From an uncultured Lachnospiraceae bacterium (GTDB lineage: Bacteria > Bacillota > Clostridia > Lachnospirales > Lachnospiraceae), in contig CAJUNR010000037.1 in assembly GCA_910587765.1 (NCBI GenBank), forward strand, positions 1 through 40,401: 40,401 bases of DNA. Reading direction: 5' to 3'. The translations under genes were made by a program, and so were the position numbers. The notes beneath the pieces were generated by a model. The model was given only the letters and a program-made list of their open reading frames with translations, had not been told where the DNA came from and searched no databases. Below are positions 15,900-24,831 of this stretch, piece after piece. How positions within the stretch are numbered: position 1 is the first letter of the stretch; each line of letters opens with the position of its first letter.

Positions 15900-15919
15900 G
15901 AAAGAGCAAGGAGAGACAG

Positions 15920-18223
15920 ATGGAGAAAAAGACACTGTTTGACCTGGAGAAAAGGAACTGTCCTTTCGGCGGTTATGATTTATATATGGAATATCTGTTT
16001 GCCTGTGTGAATGAAGGGATCAACCGGCATCTGAAAGGATTAAAGGAAATCTTTGCCACCGGCCAGGGGGATTACAAGAACGTCCTCTATCCGGATCTGG
16101 AGATCGCCCACGACACCTGCCGGGAGAAGCTGGAGCGGTTTCAATGGCAGAAGGAGGAACCGGAAGAAGAGAGCGGCGGGGAGATAGACGCGGCGATTCT
16201 GGAACTGTTCGGGGAATTTGCAGCGGAACAGAACCAACGGGCAGCGGAGGCGGAAGAAACGTCCGCAGAGGAGCCGGAGGAGATCGGGAAACTGATCGGG
16301 TATATCCAGTCCCGGGCGGAGGCGTCGGAGAATGAAGGAATCCGGCTTCCCTTTTATGAGATCTGCAGAAAGCTGGAATTTGAACATTTTACGGTTTTCT
16401 GTCTGGCCTGCGGGATTCTGGCGTCCACCCAGACCGATTACGCCGGGGTGTTTCAGGTGGTCAACGAGAACGGCGGCCTGTCCATGCCCACCATTGAGTC
16501 GGCGGCAAAGCTGTATTATGGGGAGCGCTTTTCCATCACCGGCGCTTACGGGGATATGTCGGTGTGTCTGGAACAGCTCCTTCCGGTTCTGAATCTGCAG
16601 GTCAGGGGCAGCATGCCCTTTTCCACGCTGATCGCCTTAGACAAGCGCATGATTGATTACCTGTTCGGAAAACATCCCCTCAGGCTGGATGAGAATTATG
16701 TGCGGTTTATGAAAATGCTGACGCAGGAGGATGAAGAGCTTGACCCGATTCTCGCCAACCAGGGCGTGCTGGACGCCATGGAGATCTCCTATGAGGACGG
16801 CGTGCGGATTTTCTCCTACTATGGAGACGAGGGGAGCGGCCGGAAGTTTTTCATCCGCCATTTCTGCAAAAAGCACGGACTGCGGGCCGTCTCGATCAAC
16901 TGCAAAAAACTGTTTATATATGATTTTTCTTTTGTGGAACAGGCGCTCTGGGCAGTGACAAGGGAATGCATCCTCACCGGGGCCTGCTGCTGCCTGGATG
17001 ATCTGGTCTACCGGGAGGAGGAAAAAGACAAATTTTTCGGATATATGGATCTGGCGTTCTCCAAACTGACCGACCGCGGGATTCTGGTGTTTACGGTGAG
17101 CAAAGAGAGGCTGTCGATGCGGGAGATGACGAAGGAGGAGTTCACGGAACTGGAGCTTCCGACTCCGTCCAATCAGGAGCGGGAAAACTGCTGGATTCAT
17201 TTCTCGCAGAGATACGCCCTTGAGGCGGATGTGGATCTGCCGGAGCTGGCGACCAAATTTCTGTTTACACCGGGGAAGATCAAATCGGCGCTCCATCAGG
17301 CCAGAAGCTTTGCCGCCATGGAACAGAATCTGAAGATTCCAAGAGCCACCCTTTTCCGGGGGTGCAACGAGCAGATGAGCTCGGAGCTGACGCAGAAGGC
17401 GACGAAAGTAAAGGCGAATTTCGGATTTGAAGATATCGTCATGAACCGGGATCAGAGGGAGACTTTGGAGCATGCCATTGATCAGATGAATTTCCGGAAG
17501 CGGGTCTATGACAACTGGGAGTATACGAAGAAATATCCCTACGGCAGGGGACTTTCGATCCTGCTGTTCGGCGCTCCCGGCACCGGCAAATCCATGTGCG
17601 CCCAGGTGATCGCCCACGAACTGAATCTGGAGCTGTACCGGGTGGATCTGTCCAAGGTCATCGACAAATATGTGGGCGAGACGGAGAAGTCCATCTCCAT
17701 GATCTTCCAGGAGGCCAAAAAATGCAACGTGGTGCTGTTCTTCGACGAGTGCGATACGCTCTTTGCCAAGCGTTCCGACGACGGGGGCAGCAATCAGGCG
17801 TCGAACAACAACAAGACGGCGCTGCTTTTGCAGGAGGTGGAGGCCTATGACGGAGTGTCGGTGCTGGCCACCAACTACAAGCATAATATCGACCCGGCGT
17901 TTTTCCGCCGGATGAAATACATCGTGGAATTTCAGTTCCCGGACGCGGACACGAGGGAGATGCTCTGGAAGACGACGATTCCCAAGGGAACGCCGCTTTC
18001 GGAGGATGTGGACATCCGCTTTCTGGCGGAGAAGTTCGAGTTCGTGGGAGGAAATATCAAGAACTGCATCCTCAACGCGGCCTTTCTGGCGGCGGCGGAC
18101 GGGGACGGGCAGGAAGTCTGCATGAAGCATTACCTGCAGGCGATCCGCTACGAATTTGTCAAGACAGGAAAAGTATTCACCAGATCCGACTTTGAGCCTT
18201 ACGCCTCTTTAGTTGGATTGTAA
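15920..18223 (+). CDS. Tandem AAA+ ATPase of the CIS locus (Afp15-like), copy 1
   Basis: The 767-residue product starts at the ATG at 15920 behind AAGGAGAG. The C-terminal AAA+ module (from about residue 515) is complete: Walker A GAPGTGKS (551-558), pore-loop-like KYVGETEKS, Walker B VLFFDECD, a sensor-1-like LATN and an FRRM arginine-finger region. An upstream module is degenerate: GDEGSGRK at 302-309 resembles a P-loop and CCCLDDL a decayed Walker B. The N-terminal ~200 residues are acidic and helical. AAA+ ATPases of this type occur in nearly all eCIS loci (Afp15/Pvc15), with suspected roles in cap or tube assembly or cargo handling. It is paralogous to the 30152-32362 gene; the two bracket the effector genes. 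Confidence 0.88.
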   Translation: MEKKTLFDLEKRNCPFGGYDLYMEYLFACVNEGINRHLKGLKEIFATGQGDYKNVLYPDLEIAHDTCREKLERFQWQKEEPEEESGGEIDAAILELFGEFAAEQNQRAAEAEETSAEEPEEIGKLIGYIQSRAEASENEGIRLPFYEICRKLEFEHFTVFCLACGILASTQTDYAGVFQVVNENGGLSMPTIESAAKLYYGERFSITGAYGDMSVCLEQLLPVLNLQVRGSMPFSTLIALDKRMIDYLFGKHPLRLDENYVRFMKMLTQEDEELDPILANQGVLDAMEISYEDGVRIFSYYGDEGSGRKFFIRHFCKKHGLRAVSINCKKLFIYDFSFVEQALWAVTRECILTGACCCLDDLVYREEEKDKFFGYMDLAFSKLTDRGILVFTVSKERLSMREMTKEEFTELELPTPSNQERENCWIHFSQRYALEADVDLPELATKFLFTPGKIKSALHQARSFAAMEQNLKIPRATLFRGCNEQMSSELTQKATKVKANFGFEDIVMNRDQRETLEHAIDQMNFRKRVYDNWEYTKKYPYGRGLSILLFGAPGTGKSMCAQVIAHELNLELYRVDLSKVIDKYVGETEKSISMIFQEAKKCNVVLFFDECDTLFAKRSDDGGSNQASNNNKTALLLQEVEAYDGVSVLATNYKHNIDPAFFRRMKYIVEFQFPDADTREMLWKTTIPKGTPLSEDVDIRFLAEKFEFVGGNIKNCILNAAFLAAADGDGQEVCMKHYLQAIRYEFVKTGKVFTRSDFEPYASLVGL

Positions 18224-18233
18224 TTATAGAACA

Positions 18234-18271
18234 GCATCTGCAGGGGCGGAGGGAGCGGCAGATGCGGAACT
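18234..18271 (+). repeat. Effector-leader hairpin element (copy upstream of the calpain effector)
   Basis: GCATCTGC (18234-18241) pairs perfectly with GCAGATGC (18258-18265) around a 16-nt loop, and the element ends just before the AGGAGG site of the next gene. The 29 nt from 18243 to 18271 are identical to 22117-22145, which lies at the same position before the next carrier gene. It is part of the 5' untranslated leader and could act in mRNA stability or translation control, or as a recombination site for exchanging effector cassettes (inference). Confidence 0.7.
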
Positions 18272-18288
18272 CTGATAGGAGGACAGAT

Positions 18289-21200
18289 ATGCCGTCGGGA
18301 GATAAAACATTGACGAAGCAGCCGGCAGAGCTGCAGAATACGCAGATCAATCGGAATCAGAACATGAACCGGAGTCTGAACGGGCCGCCTGCACAGGAGA
18401 CGGAGGAGGAGAGGGCAGTCAGGCTCCGGGCGGAAGCCATGCGTCAGGCGAGGGAGCACAGGGAGAGCCGTATCCGGGCGGTACGGGAGGGCTGCCGGAT
18501 TGTCATGCCGGAGATGGCTTTTACCCGGAAGGGCGTGAGCGTCGAGGGAGAAGTATTCGCCAAAAGGTCCAATGAGAGCATCAGCTCCGGAAAGCGGAAG
18601 ATGTACCGGGGCTGGAAGCGTTCCGCCCTGTATCAGAAGGAGGCGAACGCCAGGCTGGCGGAGAACGGCGCGTCGGCTTGGGAGGCGGGCAGAGCGGAAC
18701 TGCTGAACAATCATCCTCTACTGGAATCGGAGCAAATGCAGGGTCAGGCGCAGAGGATCGCATTGTTTCTGACCGGGGAGCGGGAGAAGGACGAGGGGCT
18801 GACGCAGCAGGTATTTGCGGAGAGGCAGGAGGCCGTCGCGCGGATCTGTGTAGACCGGTTTATGGAAACCAGTCTGAATTTTGACCTGCGCACGGACCGT
18901 TCTTTCGGGGCGGCCTCCACGGAGCTGGAAGGAGTCGCGCAGAAGACCCGGGAGATCAGGCGTCTGCTGGAGCAGTTTCCGCAGGTGCGGGAGAATCTGA
19001 CAGAGGATCAGAGGATAGACCTGGATGCGAAGCTTGAGGTGGCGCAGAATCTGTCCAGTTATTACGAGATACGCAAAAAAATCATCACCAACGCCCGCTA
19101 CCGCAGCCATTATAACTCTGAAATTTCCTACCGCTATCATGAAAGCGACACTCTGGAGGCCAAAAACCTCACCATGCTTTTGTGGCAGGCGGAACAAATA
19201 AAAAACAGCGGGAGACTCTCCCCGGCCGAGGACCTTCAGGCGCGGTTTCAGGCGTACCGGGAGACGACTCAGGATCCGGGAGAAGCGGAGGAAACCATCC
19301 GCGCCAAAAAGAAGCTGCGGGCGGAGGACGCCGAGTTCGGCAAGAACAATGCGCGGATCGAAAATTCCAGACATGCGAATTATTTCCGGGAGCTGGCGGA
19401 GAGCGCGGATCAGAGCATTGTGCAGCGTCTGGAGCAGGAGCCCCATTATCAGGTGACCGGGGAGCCGGAAGCCATGTCGGAAGCCTTTGTAAGAAAACTG
19501 GCGAATCTGCCCCGGTGGAAGGCAGTACAGCACGCCCGTCCGGAATTTGTCAGGAGCATGGTGGAAAATCTGGCCAGAAAGCCGCAGAATGCGGGAGACC
19601 AGGTAGAAACGGCAGAGTGCCGGAGAGCGAATCTGGAGGGAATGAGACAGTTCAAGGAGCTTTTGAAAAAACAGTTGAATTATCTGGAGAGAAAATACGG
19701 CAACGGCCTGCCGCTGATCTCCCCGGAGGAGCTTGCGCGGCACGGACGTGAATTTGCCGGCGATTTTACCAATATGCAGGGACTGGGCGCGTTTATCGAC
19801 TATCTGAAAAAGCTTCCGGGCATGTTCGATTATGAGGATGAGAGCGATCTTAAAATGGAACAACTGTTTAACTATTACGACCGTCTCGTGATGGCAGAAG
19901 CCGGAGAACGCAAAGGTTTTCTGGCCGGAAGCGCAGGCAACGCCACCTATTCCGACTACAAGAGAAGAACGGCGGTAGAGGCCGTGACCGATGAACGGAG
20001 CGCGGAAGCAGTATCCCGGTTAAGCGGTACCATGCACCTTGATATCCGTTGGGATACGGTATTTGACGAGAGCGATGTGAAAGTGGAAGAGATTCCGGCG
20101 GTGCTTGGGCAGGAGAACATAAAGGAGAAAATCGGGCGGATGTCGGCAGAGGATCAGGGAGCGAGAATGTGGAGCCGTCTGTTCCCGGAGACCCGGCGGA
20201 TGACCCGGCCGGAGGCCGCCATGTACTTTATAGAAAAAGGGGCGCAGGAAAAGATCGGCGGCATGAGCATGGAGGAACTGTCCAGAGAGGCGTGTCTGAA
20301 TGACGACTGGAGTCCGCAGGAATTTGCCAAAGCCTGGCCCAAATTAAAAGGCGCCCTGATCAGAAGAAAGAGAGCGGTGGAAGAGTGGAGGCGGAACCAT
20401 CCGGGCCAGGGCGATCTCCAGATCGCCCTGACCGGCAACGCCAGACGGGAACAGGACGCCCGCAGAAGATATGAAGCGGCCGCCCGCGTGAATATGGCGG
20501 AGGAGCTCAGGAAGCAGATCCGCGGCCTGGCCGTAAGTATGGGAAAGCAGAATCCGGAGTTCATGGACCTCTGTGAAGCGATGGACGAAGATCTCATGAA
20601 GGCGCAGCAGACTTATCAGGAGCGGCTGGATCAGATGAGGCCGCAGGCGCGGACACGGACAGAGACGCATCAGCAGCAGCCGCAGCAGCGGCGTGGGGCG
20701 CGGCTCACGAGAGAGGATGCCATCTCTTCCTATTCGGATGAGCGCAGCTTAAAGTCCAGAAAACAGTTGGCATCCCTGAGCAAATGGATGCGGAGTTATC
20801 TTCTTGACGAGCCGGCGGACGCGGTGGACGCGTACGTGGAAGGGACGCGCTATGCCGTAGGCTATACCGAAGAGCGCGCACGGCTGAAAAAAGCCATGGC
20901 TGCGGTGGACGCCGCGCTGCAAAAAAAGGACAACGTGGCGCTCAGACATACAAAGGCTTATTTTGAGCGGATGACGAACGGCAGTCTGATTATTCCTGAG
21001 AATGCCCAGCGCCTGAATCATGCAGGGGAAAAACCAAAGGAAGCCGGGCGCGTCCGCGGCGGCGCGAATCGGACCGAAGTGCTGAGAGCCTTTACGCACT
21101 GGAGTGCGCAGGAAGATACGCCGCTGTTCTCCCACGAGCCCACGGTCAATGACTTAAAGCAGCGTTTCGTCTCCAACTGTTACATGGTGGCGGCTACGGC

Positions 21201-21960
21201 AGGGGTGGTGAATATAAGTCCTTACCTGCTGAAATCCTGTCTCAGGGATAACGGGGACGGTACCGTGACAGTCCGTCTCTATCGCCGTGTGGAGAGGAAC
21301 CGTCCGCAGCAGGAGACGAACCAGACAGATACCCTTGCAGAGGAAGAGGGGCTGGAAGGATTTGAGGTGGACGACGCGTTCGCGGTCGAGCATGTGCTGG
21401 AGCCCGTCTATGTCACGGTGTCCAAGGAGATTCCGCGCATCGGCGGCGCGGACGCCCTGTCCTCCGGTGCTCTGTGGATGCAGATGATCGAAAAAGCCTG
21501 CGCGTTTCTGGGGCGCAATGGTGCCACGGGCTATCGTTCCCTGTGGTACGGGGAGGGCGGCGAATTTTTGGAAAGGCTGCTGGGAATATCCCCGGTGAAC
21601 GTGGCGGAGGAGGACAGGAATGACGAGCTGTTCGAGAACCTCCTCCATGCCGGGGAGCGCAAGGTCGTCTACAATGCCGGGAGCAAAAACAACGTGGACG
21701 AAAGCGACGGTTTAAACGCCGGCCATGCTTACACGGTGATGGGTGCGGAGCGGATCGCCGGAGAGCGCTATGTGCGGCTGCGCAATCCATACAGCACCAT
21801 GTCCCTTCAGGAGGAAGAAGGAACCGTCACCCGCACCGGCAGGATGTTTGACACGTCCTCCGATGAAACGTACGGCCAGTTCTATATGAAATTTGAAGAT
21901 TTTGTGCAGAAATTCCAGAAAATCACTTATACAGACTTACGGCCGCTTCTGCATACTTAA
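18289..21960 (+). CDS. CIS effector candidate: shared carrier region fused to a calpain-like (C2) cysteine protease
   Basis: The frame is open from 18262, but AGGAGG at 18277-18282 places the start at the ATG at 18289, giving 1223 residues. Residues about 60-690 are homologous to the two carrier proteins encoded at 22163 and 25742 (a near-identical block RYRSHYNSEISYRYHESD lies at 270-287). Residues about 700-850 are charged and Gln/Arg-rich. The C-terminal ~280 residues look like a calpain protease core: Gln958 six residues before Cys964 (QRFVSNCY), His1146 (GHAY) and Asn1166 (LRNPY), matching the Q/C/H/N set of family C2. The cytoplasmic target would be a protein in the recipient cell or the producer. 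No signal peptide is present, as expected for CIS cargo. That it is delivered by the CIS is inferred from location only. Confidence 0.85.
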   Translation: MPSGDKTLTKQPAELQNTQINRNQNMNRSLNGPPAQETEEERAVRLRAEAMRQAREHRESRIRAVREGCRIVMPEMAFTRKGVSVEGEVFAKRSNESISSGKRKMYRGWKRSALYQKEANARLAENGASAWEAGRAELLNNHPLLESEQMQGQAQRIALFLTGEREKDEGLTQQVFAERQEAVARICVDRFMETSLNFDLRTDRSFGAASTELEGVAQKTREIRRLLEQFPQVRENLTEDQRIDLDAKLEVAQNLSSYYEIRKKIITNARYRSHYNSEISYRYHESDTLEAKNLTMLLWQAEQIKNSGRLSPAEDLQARFQAYRETTQDPGEAEETIRAKKKLRAEDAEFGKNNARIENSRHANYFRELAESADQSIVQRLEQEPHYQVTGEPEAMSEAFVRKLANLPRWKAVQHARPEFVRSMVENLARKPQNAGDQVETAECRRANLEGMRQFKELLKKQLNYLERKYGNGLPLISPEELARHGREFAGDFTNMQGLGAFIDYLKKLPGMFDYEDESDLKMEQLFNYYDRLVMAEAGERKGFLAGSAGNATYSDYKRRTAVEAVTDERSAEAVSRLSGTMHLDIRWDTVFDESDVKVEEIPAVLGQENIKEKIGRMSAEDQGARMWSRLFPETRRMTRPEAAMYFIEKGAQEKIGGMSMEELSREACLNDDWSPQEFAKAWPKLKGALIRRKRAVEEWRRNHPGQGDLQIALTGNARREQDARRRYEAAARVNMAEELRKQIRGLAVSMGKQNPEFMDLCEAMDEDLMKAQQTYQERLDQMRPQARTRTETHQQQPQQRRGARLTREDAISSYSDERSLKSRKQLASLSKWMRSYLLDEPADAVDAYVEGTRYAVGYTEERARLKKAMAAVDAALQKKDNVALRHTKAYFERMTNGSLIIPENAQRLNHAGEKPKEAGRVRGGANRTEVLRAFTHWSAQEDTPLFSHEPTVNDLKQRFVSNCYMVAATAGVVNISPYLLKSCLRDNGDGTVTVRLYRRVERNRPQQETNQTDTLAEEEGLEGFEVDDAFAVEHVLEPVYVTVSKEIPRIGGADALSSGALWMQMIEKACAFLGRNGATGYRSLWYGEGGEFLERLLGISPVNVAEEDRNDELFENLLHAGERKVVYNAGSKNNVDESDGLNAGHAYTVMGAERIAGERYVRLRNPYSTMSLQEEEGTVTRTGRMFDTSSDETYGQFYMKFEDFVQKFQKITYTDLRPLLHT

Positions 21961-21977
21961 ATCGGGCAAGGGGCGGC

Positions 21978-22145
21978 GCGGAACTTCAAAACAGCATCTG
22001 CCCGACCGAAGCCCCGGAAGAAGCGGCAGATGCGGAACTTCAAAACAGCATCTGCCCGACCAAAGCCCCGGAAGGATTTTATGACGCAGATGCGGCAGAA
22101 AATTCTTCCGGACGATGGGGCGGAGGGAGCGGCAGATGCGGAACT
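21978..22145 (+). repeat. Extended effector-leader hairpin array with 54-nt tandem repeat
   Basis: Two 43-nt segments, 21978-22020 and 22032-22074, differ at one base and are 54 nt apart. Each contains the arm GCATCTGCC (21994-22002, 22048-22056). The complementary GGCAGATGC occurs at 22025-22033 and 22131-22139, and a shorter GCAGATGC at 22086-22093, so alternative hairpins can form. The last 29 nt (22117-22145) are identical to the leader at 18243-18271. The 202-nt gap between the calpain effector and the next carrier gene contains nothing else I recognise. With two units and no spacers it is not a CRISPR array. Confidence 0.75.
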
Positions 22146-22162
22146 TCAAATAGGAGAACTAT

Positions 22163-24811
22163 ATGTGTTATGTAGATAAAACAAAGACTGCATCCGTCCA
22201 GAAGACGAAAGTGAAGCGGGAGGATCAGGAAAGAGATTACAGGGAGCGGGAGCGCCAGGCCGCCCGGGAAAGGGTGGAAGAAACAAGGCGGGATCTCTGG
22301 ACGAGACGTACAAGAGAGATTCCGCTCCAACTGCCGTCCATACGGATCACGGAGGAGAAAGACGTTCTCTGGAACGGCCAGGCGACCGCGAGAAAATCCA
22401 GAGAAAACATCTGTTCCGTAAAAAGAAAAGTGTACCGGAACATCAGTTCTTCTGAGCTGTATAAGCGGGAACAACTGGCCAAAAGGCTGGAAGAGCGGGA
22501 GCAGTTGATGAGAGAACGTGCAGGCCAGAAAGAACGGAAGTGGATGCATTTATCTCAGCAGGATTATTCCGCAGAGGAGGTTCGTGCCATCGCCATGTTC
22601 GAGGCGACCAACGATTACCAGAACGGCGAGCTTACAGGGGAAAAAGTAAATATGAAGCTGGAATGCATCCGGCAGTTCATGGAGCTTGAGCTTCCGCAGA
22701 ATCTTCTGAGGGATGAGGATTTTGTAAATCAGAGCATGGCCATGGAAGAGATACTGCAAAAGTCCGAGGCGTTTTTTGACCTGTTCCGGTGTAGTCCGGA
22801 AATAGAGGACGATATGCTCACGACCGAGCAGGGCCAGCTGCTGCGCGAGAAGATGAGCCAGGTAAAAGCCTTCACCAATTATTATCAGATACGAAAGAAG
22901 GTCATAACCAATTCCTATTACCGCAGTCATTATAATTCGGAGATTTCTTACCGGTATCATGAAAGCGACACGAAGGAACAGAAGAATCTGACCCTCCTTT
23001 TATGGCAGATGGAATCCATCAAAGACAATGCGCTGCTCCTGGGACGTGCGGAGGAGAGAGAATACAGCAAGACCCTGATAGAATTCCGGGAAAACAGGAA
23101 CGTTTCCGACGAAGAAGTGAAGGATAAAAGGAACGCGCTGGAGGCGCTGCGCGTGAGTAAAACTTCGGACGTCCAGAGAAACACCGCGCGGGCGCCCCAG
23201 GGAAGCCGGTATATCCGGGAAGGCGTCCAGCGGTTAAAAGAGCAGGGAGCAGGCGGCCAGGAACTGCTGGGAGAGCTGACAGACCGGTTTTCAAAGCATA
23301 TGCGTTATCTGGGGGATAAATATGGAAACGGCCTTGCGCTTCTGCCGCTTGGGGAACTTTTGGAGCACGAAAAAGAGATTCAGGAGGATTTTGCGGATAT
23401 GGAACCGTACGGGGAGCTTCTGGAGATCTGGGGGAAGAGCAGACAGTTCGGCATGGGTATGTCAAAGTACCATAATGCCCGAAAGGCATACCATTATTAC
23501 AGCCAGTGGCTGAATGCGGAGCGCAGGGCAAGGGAGAAATTGGAGAGCGAAAGCGGTATGACGTACTCGGACTATAAGAGAAGGGTCATGATTAATGAGG
23601 CGCATACGGCCGTGGATTTTAACTGGCTTTCCAGGGGCGAGAAGGTAGGAGAGGCGGCCGCATACAGTGACACAAAGAGGCTGGATGTAGAATGGGGGAG
23701 CTTTTTCGACAACTCGGATGTGAAGTTTCGCGAGATTTTCTGGTCCTTTAACCAGAATGATCTGTGGAAGAAGGCAGAAGAGAGCCGAAAAGGGCTTTCC
23801 AGAGATCATTTTGAATGGCAGATGCTGTTTTTGGAAAGCGGGAATATGACGTCCGCGCAGGCGGTCCGGCACTTTGTGGAAAAGGAAGCCCGGGAACAGG
23901 TGGATGAAAACAGGCGGCAGTGGCGCGGTATGGTGTTTGCCGTTGGGAGCATTGGCAGCCTGCCGGGGATAGGAACCGAGGATTTTCAGGAGCTGAACCG
24001 GCTTTACCGGGAGATCCTGGGCAGTGAGGAGCTGCAGCGGCAATACGGACTGACAAGGCCGGAGGATCTGGCCGAATACAGCAGGATTCTGGAAAGATCG
24101 GAACCCATTGCCGAAGAACTGCATATAGCAGAATGCTATGATGAAAAGGCCGGCGAGCTGAAGGACGCGGCGTACCGGTATCGGGGGGGCGAAAATGCCT
24201 GGAGGCGGGACGAGGCGAGCGGCGACCGCAGGCTGCAGGAACGTATGTACAATAGCCTGATTAGAGAGCTGGAGAATCAGGAAGAGACGTACAGAGGCAA
24301 AGTCGACGAGATTATGCACCGGTCTCTTTTTCCGCTGTTTAAAGAATTCCGGGAATTACAGGAGAGAACGGGCATGTGGAACGGACCGGATAACAAGAGG
24401 CTGTCGGACGAGGTTCTGGAACCGGAGATCAGGAGGCAGCGGATGGGTATGAACATATCGGCAGATCCGGAAGGGAAAATCAGCCTGCCCAGTCGTACGT
24501 TGCCCGCTGACAGTCCTCTTTTTAAAACGCTTCAGGGAAAAACCTTGTCTGACGTGGGGAAGCGGGAAGAATTTCAGAGAGAAACAGAGGAGTATTGCGA
24601 TCTTTACAGCCGGGACGTGGTTTACAGGCAGGCTTCGAAGGATCTGGGGACGGACGACGAGCTGCCGGAAAATTCTCCGGGGAGGATACTGCGCGAAGAA
24701 TTAAGAAGTGGAGAACGAAAGTATATGCGCTATGATCTGGGCATACGCAGCGAATTATACCGCTCGCGTATGAACGCCTGTCTGGAGCGGATCAAAGGTA
24801 TGCTGGCATAA
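22163..24811 (+). CDS. CIS effector candidate: shared carrier region with unrecognised C-terminal domain
   Basis: The ATG at 22163 has TAGGAG six nt upstream. The 882-residue product shares the carrier region of its neighbours: an N-terminal basic segment, the block YRSHYNSEISYRYHESDT at 253-270, KNLTLLLWQ, KYGNGLALLPLGELLEHEKEIQEDF, SDYKRRV and the 'AxxHFVEKEA' segment near residue 570. It lacks about 70 residues of the central block present in the other two. The remaining ~300 residues (from about 590) are helical and charged with no catalytic motif that I can name; they hold the region expected to carry the activity by analogy with the calpain protein. There is no signal peptide. A non-enzymatic structural or carrier role is the alternative. 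Confidence 0.75.
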   Translation: MCYVDKTKTASVQKTKVKREDQERDYRERERQAARERVEETRRDLWTRRTREIPLQLPSIRITEEKDVLWNGQATARKSRENICSVKRKVYRNISSSELYKREQLAKRLEEREQLMRERAGQKERKWMHLSQQDYSAEEVRAIAMFEATNDYQNGELTGEKVNMKLECIRQFMELELPQNLLRDEDFVNQSMAMEEILQKSEAFFDLFRCSPEIEDDMLTTEQGQLLREKMSQVKAFTNYYQIRKKVITNSYYRSHYNSEISYRYHESDTKEQKNLTLLLWQMESIKDNALLLGRAEEREYSKTLIEFRENRNVSDEEVKDKRNALEALRVSKTSDVQRNTARAPQGSRYIREGVQRLKEQGAGGQELLGELTDRFSKHMRYLGDKYGNGLALLPLGELLEHEKEIQEDFADMEPYGELLEIWGKSRQFGMGMSKYHNARKAYHYYSQWLNAERRAREKLESESGMTYSDYKRRVMINEAHTAVDFNWLSRGEKVGEAAAYSDTKRLDVEWGSFFDNSDVKFREIFWSFNQNDLWKKAEESRKGLSRDHFEWQMLFLESGNMTSAQAVRHFVEKEAREQVDENRRQWRGMVFAVGSIGSLPGIGTEDFQELNRLYREILGSEELQRQYGLTRPEDLAEYSRILERSEPIAEELHIAECYDEKAGELKDAAYRYRGGENAWRRDEASGDRRLQERMYNSLIRELENQEETYRGKVDEIMHRSLFPLFKEFRELQERTGMWNGPDNKRLSDEVLEPEIRRQRMGMNISADPEGKISLPSRTLPADSPLFKTLQGKTLSDVGKREEFQRETEEYCDLYSRDVVYRQASKDLGTDDELPENSPGRILREELRSGERKYMRYDLGIRSELYRSRMNACLERIKGMLA

Positions 24812-24831
24812 AAGAGAAAGAGGAGAGAAAG

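Noticed and set aside
18180..18233. Possible promoter before the effector genes (TTGAGC ... TATAGA)
   Set aside because: Spacing between candidate boxes is 27 nt and alternatives are 11 nt, so no plausible SigA promoter.
18262..18288. Earlier in-frame ATG for the calpain effector
   Set aside because: It falls within the hairpin arm and would place the AGGAGG site inside the coding region; the ATG at 18289 has ideal spacing.
21978..22145. CRISPR-like array
   Set aside because: Only two direct units 54 nt apart with an almost identical interval and no unique spacers; no cas genes nearby. It is a tandem duplication of a hairpin leader.
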